Assembly (NCBI GenBank): GCA_012512335.1
Contig: JAAZEK010000277.1
Coordinates: forward strand, 1 to 10,806
DNA: 10,806 bases
Origin: Clostridiales bacterium
GTDB lineage: Bacteria; Bacillota; Clostridia; Caldicoprobacterales; DTU083
Direction: 5' to 3'
How positions within the stretch are numbered: the first letter of the stretch is position 1; the number at the start of each line of letters is the position of its first letter. The notes beneath the pieces are model-generated. The model worked only from the letters and a program-made list of their open reading frames with translations. It was not told the DNA's origin and did no database searches. Both the position numbers and the translations under genes were made by a program. This document shows, one piece after another, positions 1-7,371 of this stretch.

Positions 1-1
1 G

Positions 2-658
2 CTCTGGTGGGATGTACCTGTCGTTGATAGCTTGGAGCTGATAAAAGATATTTATAAGGTTGAGGATGCTTCATTCAGAAAAAACCTTAATGATCTAGTG
101 GAGCTTCTGGATATAGGTGAAATTATCCGTACTCCTGCAAGACAGTTATCCCTTGGTCAACGTATGCGTTGTGAAATAGCAGCTTCTTTATTACACAATC
201 CGAAACTTCTATTTTTGGACGAGCCGACAATAGGTCTTGATGCGGTATCTAAAATCGCTGTACGAAACTTTATTAAAGCCCTGAACAAGGAGAGGGGTAC
301 TACAGTTATACTCACCACTCATGATATGCAGGATATTGAAGCGCTTACCGAGCGTATACTATTAATAGGCAAAGGGAAAATCTTGCTAGATGGTACTTTG
401 AATGAATTAAAAAAACGCAATTCTACTCACAAAACTCTGACAGTAGACTACACAGGAGATAGTATTAATGACATAGAAGGAATAACCATAACCAAAGACT
501 TGGATGGACACGCTGAGCTTGTTGTCGATACCTTAGAGCTACCAGTTTCACAGGCAATCTCGTTAATCTCTGCTCAGGTAGACGTCACAGATATTTCAGT
601 AATGGGAGCAACTGCTGAAGAGATGGTTGTGTCCTTGTATAAGGAGTTTGAAATATGA
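2..658 (+). CDS. ABC-2 type exporter ATP-binding protein (5' end cut by window edge)
   Basis: This is the nucleotide-binding subunit of an ABC exporter, which would power the two membrane proteins encoded directly downstream. The frame is open to the left edge, so the TTG at 32 is not the real start: the upstream residues LWWDVPVVDS continue the conserved stretch after the Q-loop. Walker A and the Q-loop glutamine lie outside the window. Visible motifs are the signature LSLGQ (146-160, a variant of LSGGQ known in this family), Walker B LLFLDEPT with the catalytic Glu, the D-loop GLD, and the H-loop in TTHD. About 80 residues after the ATPase core form a C-terminal accessory domain. The WWD-P motif, LSLGQRMR and the two permease neighbours fit the COG4586 / COG4587 / COG3694 systems, some of which have been linked to viologen export; the substrate here is unknown. 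The stop overlaps the next start (ATGA). Confidence 0.93.
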   Translation, partial: LWWDVPVVDSLELIKDIYKVEDASFRKNLNDLVELLDIGEIIRTPARQLSLGQRMRCEIAASLLHNPKLLFLDEPTIGLDAVSKIAVRNFIKALNKERGTTVILTTHDMQDIEALTERILLIGKGKILLDGTLNELKKRNSTHKTLTVDYTGDSINDIEGITITKDLDGHAELVVDTLELPVSQAISLISAQVDVTDISVMGATAEEMVVSLYKEFEI

Positions 659-1458
659 GAAAGTACCTTTCCTTTTTCAAAATCAGATTCATCAATGGTC
701 TCCAATATCGAGCAGCTGCTTGGGCTGGTATTTCTACTCAGTTTGCCTGGGGTGGTATGACAATTTTAATGTTTTGGGCATTCTATCAAAATGGACAGAA
801 CGAATTTCCTATGACCTTTCCTGAGCTATCCAGTTATCTATGGCTGCAGCAGTCTTTTCTAGCTTTATTCATGGCTTGGTATTTTGATAATGAAATATTT
901 AACGCTGTCTCAAGTGGTAATGTAGCTTATGAACTTTGTCGCCCAGTGAGTATTTATACCATGTGGTTTACTAAGAACATGGCAGTGCGTTTATCACGGG
1001 TTGTACTCCGCTGCATGCCCATTCTCCTAATAGCAGCTTTATTACCAAAGCCCTTTAATATTTCCCTACCTGTGTCTCTGATTGCAGGTTTACTTTTTCT
1101 TGTATCTATGTTTCTCGGATTTCTTGTATTAGTAGCCTTTACGATGCTAATCTACATATCCACTTTTTACACAATATCGCCACTTGGAATACGTATCCTA
1201 GCAACGTCGGTGGTTGATTTTTTAGCAGGTGGAATTATCCCACTTCCATTTTTCCCGGAAAGTGTGAAGGCAATAATGTACATCCTACCGTTTGCGTCAA
1301 TGCAAAATACACCTTTTCTCATATACAATGGGTATGTAAAAGGATCAGATATTCTATGGAGCATGTTATTGCAAGTTGGTTGGCTTGTTGGATTGGTAAT
1401 CGTAGGAAGGTTAATGATGACTAGGGCACTTAAAAACGTCGTAGTACAAGGAGGTTGA
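655..1458 (+). CDS. ABC-2 type exporter permease, first subunit (DUF990/COG4587-like)
   Basis: This is an integral membrane subunit of 267 residues, with about six hydrophobic segments by eye (roughly 22-45, 55-75, 112-135, 140-170, 178-200 and 235-255). The N-terminus is a short basic stretch (MRKYLSFFKIRF) before the first membrane helix, which is typical of ABC-2 permeases. No signal peptide, large extracellular domain or ATPase motif is seen. The start is fixed by translational coupling: ATG at 655 overlaps the TGA of the ATPase gene by four bases. The family assignment rests on the opening motif with FINGLQYRAAAWAG and on the gene order ATPase-permease-permease. With the next gene product it probably forms a heterodimeric membrane channel driven by the upstream ATPase. 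The exported compound cannot be told from the sequence. Confidence 0.9.
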   Translation: MRKYLSFFKIRFINGLQYRAAAWAGISTQFAWGGMTILMFWAFYQNGQNEFPMTFPELSSYLWLQQSFLALFMAWYFDNEIFNAVSSGNVAYELCRPVSIYTMWFTKNMAVRLSRVVLRCMPILLIAALLPKPFNISLPVSLIAGLLFLVSMFLGFLVLVAFTMLIYISTFYTISPLGIRILATSVVDFLAGGIIPLPFFPESVKAIMYILPFASMQNTPFLIYNGYVKGSDILWSMLLQVGWLVGLVIVGRLMMTRALKNVVVQGG

Positions 1459-1459
1459 A

Positions 1460-2236
1460 ATGCGTTTATATATAAAATATGCTTCTATTATTCTGCGAAG
1501 CCAAATGCAATATAAGGCGTCTTTTGTGATGACATCAATAGGTCAGTTTCTTACTGCGTTTACAACCTTTCTGGGTATGTACTTCATGTTTAGCCGATTT
1601 GACAGTGTGAACGGTTTTTCATTTAGCGAAGTACTATTGTGCTATGCAGTAATTTTAACTGCTTTTTCCCTAGCCGAGTGCTTTGTACGTGGTTTTGATG
1701 CTTTCGGTGGTATAATATCTAATGGCGAATTTGACCGTATTATGGTTAGACCAAGAAATGAAATTCTGCAAGTTCTGGCTTCTCGCATAGAGTTTTCGAG
1801 AATTGGTAGACTCCTTCAAGCAATAGCCATATTTATCTATGCTATACCCACGAGTGGTGTTATATGGAGCTTGGATAAGATTATAACTGTGATTCTGATG
1901 ATTACAGGTGGCTTTTTTGTGTTCTCAGGTCTTTTTATCATATATGCTAGCATATGTTTTTTCACTATCGAAGGACTTGAATTCATGAATATCTTTACTG
2001 ATGGCGGCAGAGAGTTCGGTAAGTATCCACTTAGTATCTATGGTGAAGGAGTGCTGAAATTTTTCACCTATATCGTTCCACTGGCTTTATTTCAATATTA
2101 TCCGTTTTTATATCTCATCGGTAGAACTACTAATATAGTATACATGCTTCTACCGCTTGTTGGAATTCTATTTCTCATTCCTTGTCTTATGTTCTGGAGG
2201 ATAGGTATAAGGCATTACAAGTCAACTGGATCGTGA
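1460..2236 (+). CDS. ABC-2 type exporter permease, second subunit (ABC2_membrane_6/COG3694-like)
   Basis: This is the second membrane subunit (258 residues) of the same exporter. It differs in sequence from the first permease but has a similar size and about six hydrophobic segments. The N-terminus (MRLYIKYASIILRSQMQYK) is basic and amphipathic. A conserved-looking cytosolic loop, NGEFDRIMVRPRNE, follows the second helix and is typical of this family. The start is ATG 1460 with AAGGAGG ending at 1454, which lies in the last codons of the preceding gene; only one base separates the preceding stop from this ATG. It appears to be the last gene of the operon, since the next gene has its own promoter. 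No obvious rho-independent terminator follows. Confidence 0.9.
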   Translation: MRLYIKYASIILRSQMQYKASFVMTSIGQFLTAFTTFLGMYFMFSRFDSVNGFSFSEVLLCYAVILTAFSLAECFVRGFDAFGGIISNGEFDRIMVRPRNEILQVLASRIEFSRIGRLLQAIAIFIYAIPTSGVIWSLDKIITVILMITGGFFVFSGLFIIYASICFFTIEGLEFMNIFTDGGREFGKYPLSIYGEGVLKFFTYIVPLALFQYYPFLYLIGRTTNIVYMLLPLVGILFLIPCLMFWRIGIRHYKSTGS

Positions 2237-2416
2237 GTCAGACTATGCTTTTTGGTGTACATATGCTTGAGAGCTTGTTACCTATGCCGAGTATGTGATA
2301 GAATTACCCTAATATTAGAAAAATATTAGAAATATCTTCTTGCTTTATTAGTGGATAGCAAATATTATAGGTTATGAGCTCAATTTTGGACAATGTAGAA
2401 TGATCGGAGGATTTAT
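2237..2416 (+). other. Intergenic region between the exporter operon and pgsA
   Basis: There is no gene and no clear rho-independent terminator for the exporter operon. It contains an 11-bp tandem duplication (AATATTAGAAA at 2311-2321 and 2322-2332), the pgsA promoter and the pgsA ribosome binding site. Confidence 0.6.
2340..2368 (+). promoter_or_regulatory. Probable sigma-A promoter for pgsA
   Basis: A -35 element TTGCTT (2340-2345) and a -10 element TATTAT (2363-2368) are separated by exactly 17 bases. Transcription would start near 2375, about 40 bases before the pgsA ATG. An AT-rich stretch with two tandem copies of AATATTAGAAA (2311-2332) sits just upstream, where an UP element would lie. 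This promoter would separate pgsA from the exporter operon. It is predicted from sequence only. Confidence 0.65.
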
Positions 2417-2965
2417 ATGAATGTACCCAACGCCCTTACTATAGCCCGTTTTTTTATGGTAGGTGTTTTTCCCTACCTTTATTTCAATGATGGGATAGCT
2501 AATAATAAGGCATGGGCATTTGTAGTTTTCATTTTAGCTGGAATAACCGATGTGCTGGATGGATGGATAGCCAGGCGTTACAACCTGATAACCAAATGGG
2601 GCAAGCTGATGGATCCTTTGGCTGATAAGTTGATGCTTCTAATGGTTCTCGTTTGCCTGGCCCTTGATAAAGTAATTCATTACTGGGTTATTATTATCAT
2701 TGCATTAAAAGAGCTCCTTATGATATTGGGAGCAATATTCCTCTTAAAAGAGCGTGAGGTAGTTGTACAAGCAAATGTTTATGGTAAATTGGCAACATTT
2801 ATGTTTTACCTTGCAGTCACTGCTTTGATTTTTGAGTTTCCCTATGCAAAATACTTACTATTAGCTGCCTTAATAAGCACGATTTTAGCATTAATACAAT
2901 ATGCAGTTTTGAATTTTAAGGGGAATAAAGATGGGACAAGAGACGTCAAGAGAAAAAAAGATTGA
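2417..2965 (+). CDS. pgsA: CDP-diacylglycerol--glycerol-3-phosphate 3-phosphatidyltransferase
   Basis: The enzyme makes phosphatidylglycerolphosphate from CDP-diacylglycerol and sn-glycerol 3-phosphate in the cytoplasmic membrane, the committed step to phosphatidylglycerol and cardiolipin. The protein is 182 residues, the usual length for bacterial PgsA. The complete CDP-alcohol phosphotransferase signature D-x2-DG-x2-AR-x8-G-x3-D-x3-D is present at residues 45-70 (D45, D48, G49, A52, R53, G62, D66, D70), so the metal and CDP binding site looks intact. The N-terminus MNVPNALTIARF is also typical of PgsA. About five or six hydrophobic segments are present, and the C-terminus ends in a charged tail (NKDGTRDVKRKKD). 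Start: ATG 2417 with GGAGG at 2406-2410. There is no terminator of its own; the stop codon lies inside the -35 box of the valS promoter. A related alcohol phosphatidyltransferase is possible, but the PgsA length and N-terminus favour this call. Confidence 0.93.
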   Translation: MNVPNALTIARFFMVGVFPYLYFNDGIANNKAWAFVVFILAGITDVLDGWIARRYNLITKWGKLMDPLADKLMLLMVLVCLALDKVIHYWVIIIIALKELLMILGAIFLLKEREVVVQANVYGKLATFMFYLAVTALIFEFPYAKYLLLAALISTILALIQYAVLNFKGNKDGTRDVKRKKD

Positions 2966-2989
2966 CAAAGTACACAAATTCGATATAAT
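2962..2989 (+). promoter_or_regulatory. Strong sigma-A promoter for the valS T-box leader
   Basis: A perfect -35 box TTGACA (2962-2967) and a perfect -10 box TATAAT (2984-2989) are separated by 16 bases. The TGA stop of pgsA (2963-2965) lies inside the -35 box. A second TATAAT at 2995-3000 has no matching -35 element at normal spacing. Transcription probably starts near 2996, leaving a leader of about 280 bases before valS. Confidence 0.85.
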
Positions 2990-3020
2990 TTGGGTATAAT
3001 AGTAAAGATGATATTTTGGC

Positions 3021-3261
3021 AATGACAAAGAGGAGTACACGCCAGCATCCAGCAGAGAAGGAAGTTCACCGGCTGAAAGATTTCCTAGGAGGGCAACGTG
3101 GAAGGTCGCTTTGGAGCCTTGCAATTGTTAAGTAGCAGTTTGCACGGGTGCTTCCGTTACAAAGCATAGAGTGCCGTTTGGTTGATGTTATCATCAAGCG
3201 GAACAAAGGTGGTACCACGAAGTAGCTTTCGTCCTTTAGGATGAAGGCTGATTTTATTTTT
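3021..3261 (+). promoter_or_regulatory. T-box leader (riboswitch) sensing tRNA-Val, upstream of valS
   Basis: This untranslated leader binds uncharged tRNA and controls transcription read-through into valS. The base of stem I pairs CAAAG (3026-3030) with CTTTG (3109-3113). Above it, the specifier loop is formed by AGGAGTA (3031-3037) facing GAAGGTCG (3101-3108), closed by CACG (3038-3041) with CGTG (3097-3100). The specifier codon GUC (3105-3107) reads valine and matches the gene downstream. The stem I apex has GGAAG/TTTCC pairing (3060-3064 with 3081-3085) around a loop with CACCGGCTGAAAG, as in other T-boxes. The T-box proper is at 3205-3220, with bulge UGGU (3210-3213) able to pair with the ACCA end of tRNA-Val. 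The antiterminator pairs 3205-3209 with 3233-3237 and 3217-3220 with 3229-3232, and excludes the terminator. A hairpin TTGATG/CATCAA lies just before it as stem III. Confidence 0.96.
3224..3261 (+). terminator. T-box-controlled rho-independent terminator
   Basis: An 11-bp stem pairs AGCTTTCGTCC (3224-3234) with GGATGAAGGCT (3239-3249) using two G-U pairs, with a four-base loop TTTA. It is followed by a T-rich run with one interruption (3252-3261). The 5' arm and loop include the bases 3229-3237 needed by the antiterminator, so the two structures are mutually exclusive. The valS ribosome binding site begins directly after the T-run and is not hidden, which points to transcriptional rather than translational control. 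Confidence 0.93.
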
Positions 3262-3266
3262 GGAGG
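3262..3266 (+). promoter_or_regulatory. Ribosome binding site that fixes the valS start
   Basis: GGAGG here is eight bases before ATG 3275. It rules out the in-frame TTG at 3260, which overlaps the terminator T-run and precedes the binding site. Confidence 0.9.
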
Positions 3267-3274
3267 TTTCAGAT

Positions 3275-5932
3275 ATGGGAGAAAAGAGTAATATAGCAAA
3301 AACATATGATCCTAAGCAAGTGGAAGATCGACTTTATAATGAATGGGAAGAGAAGGGGTACTTTCATGCTGTAGTTGATGAAAGCAAGGAGCCTTTCTGC
3401 ATTGTGATTCCACCGCCGAACATTACCGGTCAGCTTCATATGGGTCATGCATTGGATAATACTTTACAAGACATACTTACTCGCTGGAAACGCATGCAGG
3501 GATATTCTGCCTTGTGGTTGCCTGGTACGGATCATGCCAGCATTGCCACCGAAGTTAAGATAGTTGAAAAGCTGGCGGAGGATGGTCAAACCAAAAACGA
3601 TATAGGTAGAGAAGGATTTTTGGAAGAAGCTTGGAAGTGGAAAGAGCTTTATGGTGGTAGGATTATTAATCAATTGAAGAAATTAGGCTCCTCCTGTGAT
3701 TGGGAAAGAGAACGCTTCACCATGGATGAAGGCTGCAGTAAGGCAGTTACAGAGGTGTTTATTCGCCTGCACGAAAAGGGTTTGATTTATCAAGGTGACC
3801 GTATTATCAACTGGTGCCCCGAATGTAAAACAGCTCTTTCTGATGCTGAGGTAGAATATGAGGAAAAACAAGGCTATTTCTGGCATATTGCCTATCCAGT
3901 AAAGGATAGTGATGAAAACATTGTAATAGCTACTACTCGTCCAGAAACCATGCTGGGAGATACAGCAGTTGCTGTTGATCCAGATGATGAAAGGTACCAG
4001 CATTTAATTGGAAAGACTGTAGTTCTTCCGCTTATGAATAGAGAGATTCCTGTAATCGCAGACACTTATGTAGATAAGGAATTTGGCACGGGTGTAGTAA
4101 AGATTACCCCTGCCCATGACCCAAATGACTTTGAAGTAGGTTCTCGTCATGATTTACCAATTATACGTGTTATGAATGATGATGGTAGCATGAATGTCAA
4201 TGCGGGTAAATATGAGTCAATGAATCGATACGAAGCCCGTAAGGCCATTGTTGAGGATCTGAAGGGTTTAGGGCTCTTAGTGAAAATAGAGGAGCATAAA
4301 CACAATGTAGGTGAGTGCTATCGTTGCTCTACCACAGTTGAGCCCATTGTATCTAAACAATGGTTTGTAAAAATGAAGCCCTTGGCAGAGCCTGCTATTG
4401 ATGTAGTGCGTTCAGGAGAAATTAAATTTGTTCCACAGCGTTTCGAGAAGACCTATTTCAACTGGATGGAAAATGTACGTGACTGGTGTATTTCCAGACA
4501 GCTTTGGTGGGGACATCGTATACCAGCCTATTATTGTGAAAAATGTGGGGAAACTGTTGTAGCCAAGGAAATGCCGACTAAGTGCAGCTGCGGGCATGAT
4601 CAATTTAAGCAGGATGAAGACGTACTGGACACCTGGTTCAGTTCAGCGCTTTGGCCTTTTTCTACACTAGGTTGGCCAGAAGAAACTGAAGAAGTAAAAT
4701 ACTTCTATCCCACCAGTGTTTTAGTTACTGGTTACGATATTATTTTCTTCTGGGTTGCTCGGATGATTTTTTCAGGCCTGGAGCACATGGGTGAAATACC
4801 CTTCGACGATGTTCTATTTCATGGAATTGTGAGAGATTCTCAGGGAAGAAAGATGAGCAAGTCTCTAGGTAATGGAATTGACCCTCTGGAAGTTATCGAC
4901 GAATATGGAGCAGATTCCCTACGCATGAGTTTAATTATCGGGAATACACCAGGAAATGATATGCGATTTAACTATGAAAAGGTAGAGGCTAACCGAAATT
5001 TTGCCAACAAGATATGGAATGCTACTCGGTTTATTTTGATGAACCTTGAAAATATGCAAGGGAAAGCATTGAAGCCTGATAAAATGGAGATTGCCGATCA
5101 ATGGATAATAAGCCGATATGAGCGCCTGGTTGGGGAAGTAACAGATAACTTAAATAAATATGAGTTGGGATTGGCAGCTCAGAAAATCCATGATTTCACT
5201 TGGAATGAATATTGTGACTGGTACATTGAGTTAGTTAAACCTAGGCTTTACGGGTCAGACGACTCAGCAAGAGGTACTGCTCTATATACTCTTGTTTATG
5301 TACTATCCAACACTCTAAAGCTTCTTCACCCATTCATGCCCTTCATTACAGAAGAATTATGGCAGCATCTGCCTCATGAGGGAGAGAGCATCATGATTTC
5401 TTCCTGGCCTACTGAAAACAAGGCAGAGATAAATAAGAAGGCAGAAGATGAAATGCATGCTATTATGGATGCCATTCGATCCATTCGTAATATCAGGGCA
5501 GAGATGGAGGTAGCACCTTCTAAAAAGGCTAAGCTAATAATTGTAGCTGAGCCACAGGCTGTATCTGTGTTCGAGAATGCTAAGCTTTATTTAGAAAAGC
5601 TAGCTAGTGCATCGGAAGTAATGGTTCAAGACAGCAAAGAGGGAATTCCTGCCAATGCAGTATCAGTTGTGACAGATAAAGCACAAATATTCATTCCTTT
5701 AGAGGACTTAATTGACTTTGATAAGGAAATGGAACGCCTAGCAAAGGAGAAAGAAAACCTTGAAAAAGAGCTGTCTAGGGTTAATGGAAAGCTGTCTAAT
5801 GAGAAATTTGTGAGCAAGGCACCAGAGGCAGTTGTACAGGAAGAAAGAGAAAAGAAGGAAAAATATCAGAATATGATGGATAAAGTGTTGGAGCAGATTT
5901 CCAATATGGAAAAAATGAAAACTATTAGTTAG
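3275..5932 (+). CDS. valS: Valine--tRNA ligase (valyl-tRNA synthetase)
   Basis: This cytoplasmic class I aminoacyl-tRNA synthetase attaches valine to tRNA-Val using ATP. It is 885 residues, normal for bacterial ValRS. The order of elements is complete. The catalytic HIGH motif appears as HMGH (55-58), after PPPNITG. The CP1 editing domain, which removes mischarged threonine, has TTRPET (220-225) and GTGVVKITPAHDPNDFEVG (271-289). The conserved WCISRQLWWGHRIPAYY leads into a Cys pair region with C421, C424, C437 and C439 that may bind zinc. KMSKS is at 526-530, followed by the helical anticodon-binding domain. The C-terminus from about residue 809 is a charged coiled coil (LEDLIDFDKEMERLAKEKEN...), typical of ValRS and absent from IleRS and LeuRS. 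The T-box with a GUC specifier independently supports valine. folC follows after 31 bases and is probably co-transcribed. Confidence 0.98.
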   Translation: MGEKSNIAKTYDPKQVEDRLYNEWEEKGYFHAVVDESKEPFCIVIPPPNITGQLHMGHALDNTLQDILTRWKRMQGYSALWLPGTDHASIATEVKIVEKLAEDGQTKNDIGREGFLEEAWKWKELYGGRIINQLKKLGSSCDWERERFTMDEGCSKAVTEVFIRLHEKGLIYQGDRIINWCPECKTALSDAEVEYEEKQGYFWHIAYPVKDSDENIVIATTRPETMLGDTAVAVDPDDERYQHLIGKTVVLPLMNREIPVIADTYVDKEFGTGVVKITPAHDPNDFEVGSRHDLPIIRVMNDDGSMNVNAGKYESMNRYEARKAIVEDLKGLGLLVKIEEHKHNVGECYRCSTTVEPIVSKQWFVKMKPLAEPAIDVVRSGEIKFVPQRFEKTYFNWMENVRDWCISRQLWWGHRIPAYYCEKCGETVVAKEMPTKCSCGHDQFKQDEDVLDTWFSSALWPFSTLGWPEETEEVKYFYPTSVLVTGYDIIFFWVARMIFSGLEHMGEIPFDDVLFHGIVRDSQGRKMSKSLGNGIDPLEVIDEYGADSLRMSLIIGNTPGNDMRFNYEKVEANRNFANKIWNATRFILMNLENMQGKALKPDKMEIADQWIISRYERLVGEVTDNLNKYELGLAAQKIHDFTWNEYCDWYIELVKPRLYGSDDSARGTALYTLVYVLSNTLKLLHPFMPFITEELWQHLPHEGESIMISSWPTENKAEINKKAEDEMHAIMDAIRSIRNIRAEMEVAPSKKAKLIIVAEPQAVSVFENAKLYLEKLASASEVMVQDSKEGIPANAVSVVTDKAQIFIPLEDLIDFDKEMERLAKEKENLEKELSRVNGKLSNEKFVSKAPEAVVQEEREKKEKYQNMMDKVLEQISNMEKMKTIS

Positions 5933-5963
5933 TATACCAATTAAAGAAGATAGGAAGAAAGAT

Positions 5964-7298
5964 ATGAATTATGATGAAGCGGTTCAATATATACACAATA
6001 CAGTGAAGTTTGGTTCCAAGTTAGGCTTAACCAACATAACTGAGCTGCTGAAACGGCTGGGAAATCCTCATAAAAAGTTCCCATCCGTTCATGTTGCTGG
6101 AACCAACGGAAAAGGCTCTGTAACTTCTATGACAGCCAGTGTTTTGCATCAAGCTGACTATAAGGTAGGGATGTTTATTTCCCCTTACCTGGAGAAGTTT
6201 ACAGAGCGGATTCAGGTAAATTTTGAAGAGATACCTGAAGAAGAGCTGGTTCTCCTTGTAGAGCAGGTAAAAGAACAAGTAGATGGCATGGTGCGAGATG
6301 GCCACAACCATCCGACTGAGTTTGAGATTGTAACCACCTTGGGGTTTCTTTGGTTTGCCAAACAGAAGGTAGATATTGCTGTAGTGGAGGTAGGGCTAGG
6401 TGGCAGACTGGATTCCACTAATGTGATAAACCCACTGGTTTCCGTCATAACATCCATAAGCTATGACCACATGCGTGTGTTGGGTAGCACCCTTTCGGAG
6501 ATAGCTTTTGAAAAGGGTGGAATTATCAAGCCAGGCGTGCCTGTGGTATCATATCCACAGCAGGCAGAAGCAGGTAAGGTTATTAAGGAGCTGGCTGCAG
6601 AACGTGGCTGTTCTTACTATGAGGTTTTACCGGATCAAATCAAGGAAAAAGATACTGGGCTTTCAGTACAGCATATTGATTTTACTTTTCAAGGAAATAC
6701 CTGGGAGAATTTAGCCATACATCTTCCAGGGAAGCATCAGCAGTTAAATGCAGCTTGTGCTATTACAGCCTTACAGGTTTTGAAGGAAAAGGGTTTTAAT
6801 ATTACTGATGAAATCCTTTATGCTGGTTTGGACCAAGCACGTTGGCCAGGTCGATTAGAGGTCATGGGAGAGAATCCAACCATTTTGCTAGATGGTGCTC
6901 ATAATCCATCAGGAGCCCAGGCTTTGGCTGATGCCATACGTCTTTATTTTCCCGATAAGCAGATTTATTTAATATTAGCTGTGTTGCATGATAAAGATGT
7001 GAGTGGGGTAACCAACATTCTTTGCTCTGTGGCAGATCGAGTAATTGTAACTAAACCGGATAGCCCTCGTGCTACTTCTCCTGAGGAGTTGGCTGCTATT
7101 GTCGAAAAACATCACTCTGATGTGACAATTAGCGAGAGTGTACCAGAAGCAATAAGTATGGTTACAGATTGGGCGCAAGCTGATAAAGGCAAAATGGATG
7201 ATAATAGTAATGATTCAAATGATAAGGTAATTATAATTAGTGGTTCTTTGTATCTTGTAGGAGAAGCTAGAACTATCCTCAGGCAAAGGCTAGAGTGA
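5964..7298 (+). CDS. folC: Bifunctional folylpolyglutamate synthase / dihydrofolate synthase
   Basis: The enzyme adds glutamate to folates (and L-glutamate to dihydropteroate in bifunctional forms) using ATP, in the cytoplasm. The protein has 444 residues, near the usual 420-440. The P-loop GTNGKGS is at residues 46-52. It is followed by the typical MFISPYLEKFTERIQVN region, the SYDHMRVLG motif with the Mur-ligase-like metal site, and DGAHNP at 310-315 in the C-terminal domain. The C-terminus SGSLYLVGEAR is also typical of FolC. One odd feature is an Asn/Asp/Ser-rich stretch at 412-420 (DDNSNDSND) just before the last beta strand; it looks like a small surface loop expansion. Start: ATG 5964 with AGGAAG at 5952-5957. 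The valS-folC order is common in Firmicutes, and the gene has no visible promoter of its own, so it should share T-box control. Confidence 0.96.
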   Translation: MNYDEAVQYIHNTVKFGSKLGLTNITELLKRLGNPHKKFPSVHVAGTNGKGSVTSMTASVLHQADYKVGMFISPYLEKFTERIQVNFEEIPEEELVLLVEQVKEQVDGMVRDGHNHPTEFEIVTTLGFLWFAKQKVDIAVVEVGLGGRLDSTNVINPLVSVITSISYDHMRVLGSTLSEIAFEKGGIIKPGVPVVSYPQQAEAGKVIKELAAERGCSYYEVLPDQIKEKDTGLSVQHIDFTFQGNTWENLAIHLPGKHQQLNAACAITALQVLKEKGFNITDEILYAGLDQARWPGRLEVMGENPTILLDGAHNPSGAQALADAIRLYFPDKQIYLILAVLHDKDVSGVTNILCSVADRVIVTKPDSPRATSPEELAAIVEKHHSDVTISESVPEAISMVTDWAQADKGKMDDNSNDSNDKVIIISGSLYLVGEARTILRQRLE

Positions 7299-7371
7299 TA
7301 GATTCCTCATTACATTCGGAATGACAAGATTTAATCGGAATACAAAAATCGTAATGACAACATATAAAAAT
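7299..7371 (+). other. Short intergenic stretch with a degenerate direct repeat
   Basis: This non-coding spacer between the convergent genes contains CGGAATGACAAGAT (7317-7330) and CGTAATGACAACAT (7350-7363), which match at 12 of 14 positions, and a near-perfect palindrome CATTCGGAATG (7313-7323). It might be the remnant of a dispersed intergenic repeat, but nothing shows a function. Confidence 0.35.

Noticed and set aside
2995..3000. Second TATAAT as an alternative valS -10 box
   Set aside because: It is 27 bases from TTGACA, no other -35 lies at proper spacing, and the TG-extended form is absent.
3260..3274. TTG start giving valS five extra N-terminal residues
   Set aside because: It lies on the terminator T-run and before the GGAGG that serves ATG 3275, so nothing supports initiation there.
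3066..3305. Open frame on the - strand over the T-box leader
   Set aside because: The region is explained by the structured T-box RNA and the valS start, and the translated sequence shows no family features.
6027..6457. Overlapping - strand open frames inside folC
   Set aside because: They are antisense to conserved FolC motifs, with no ribosome binding site or protein-like domain pattern seen.
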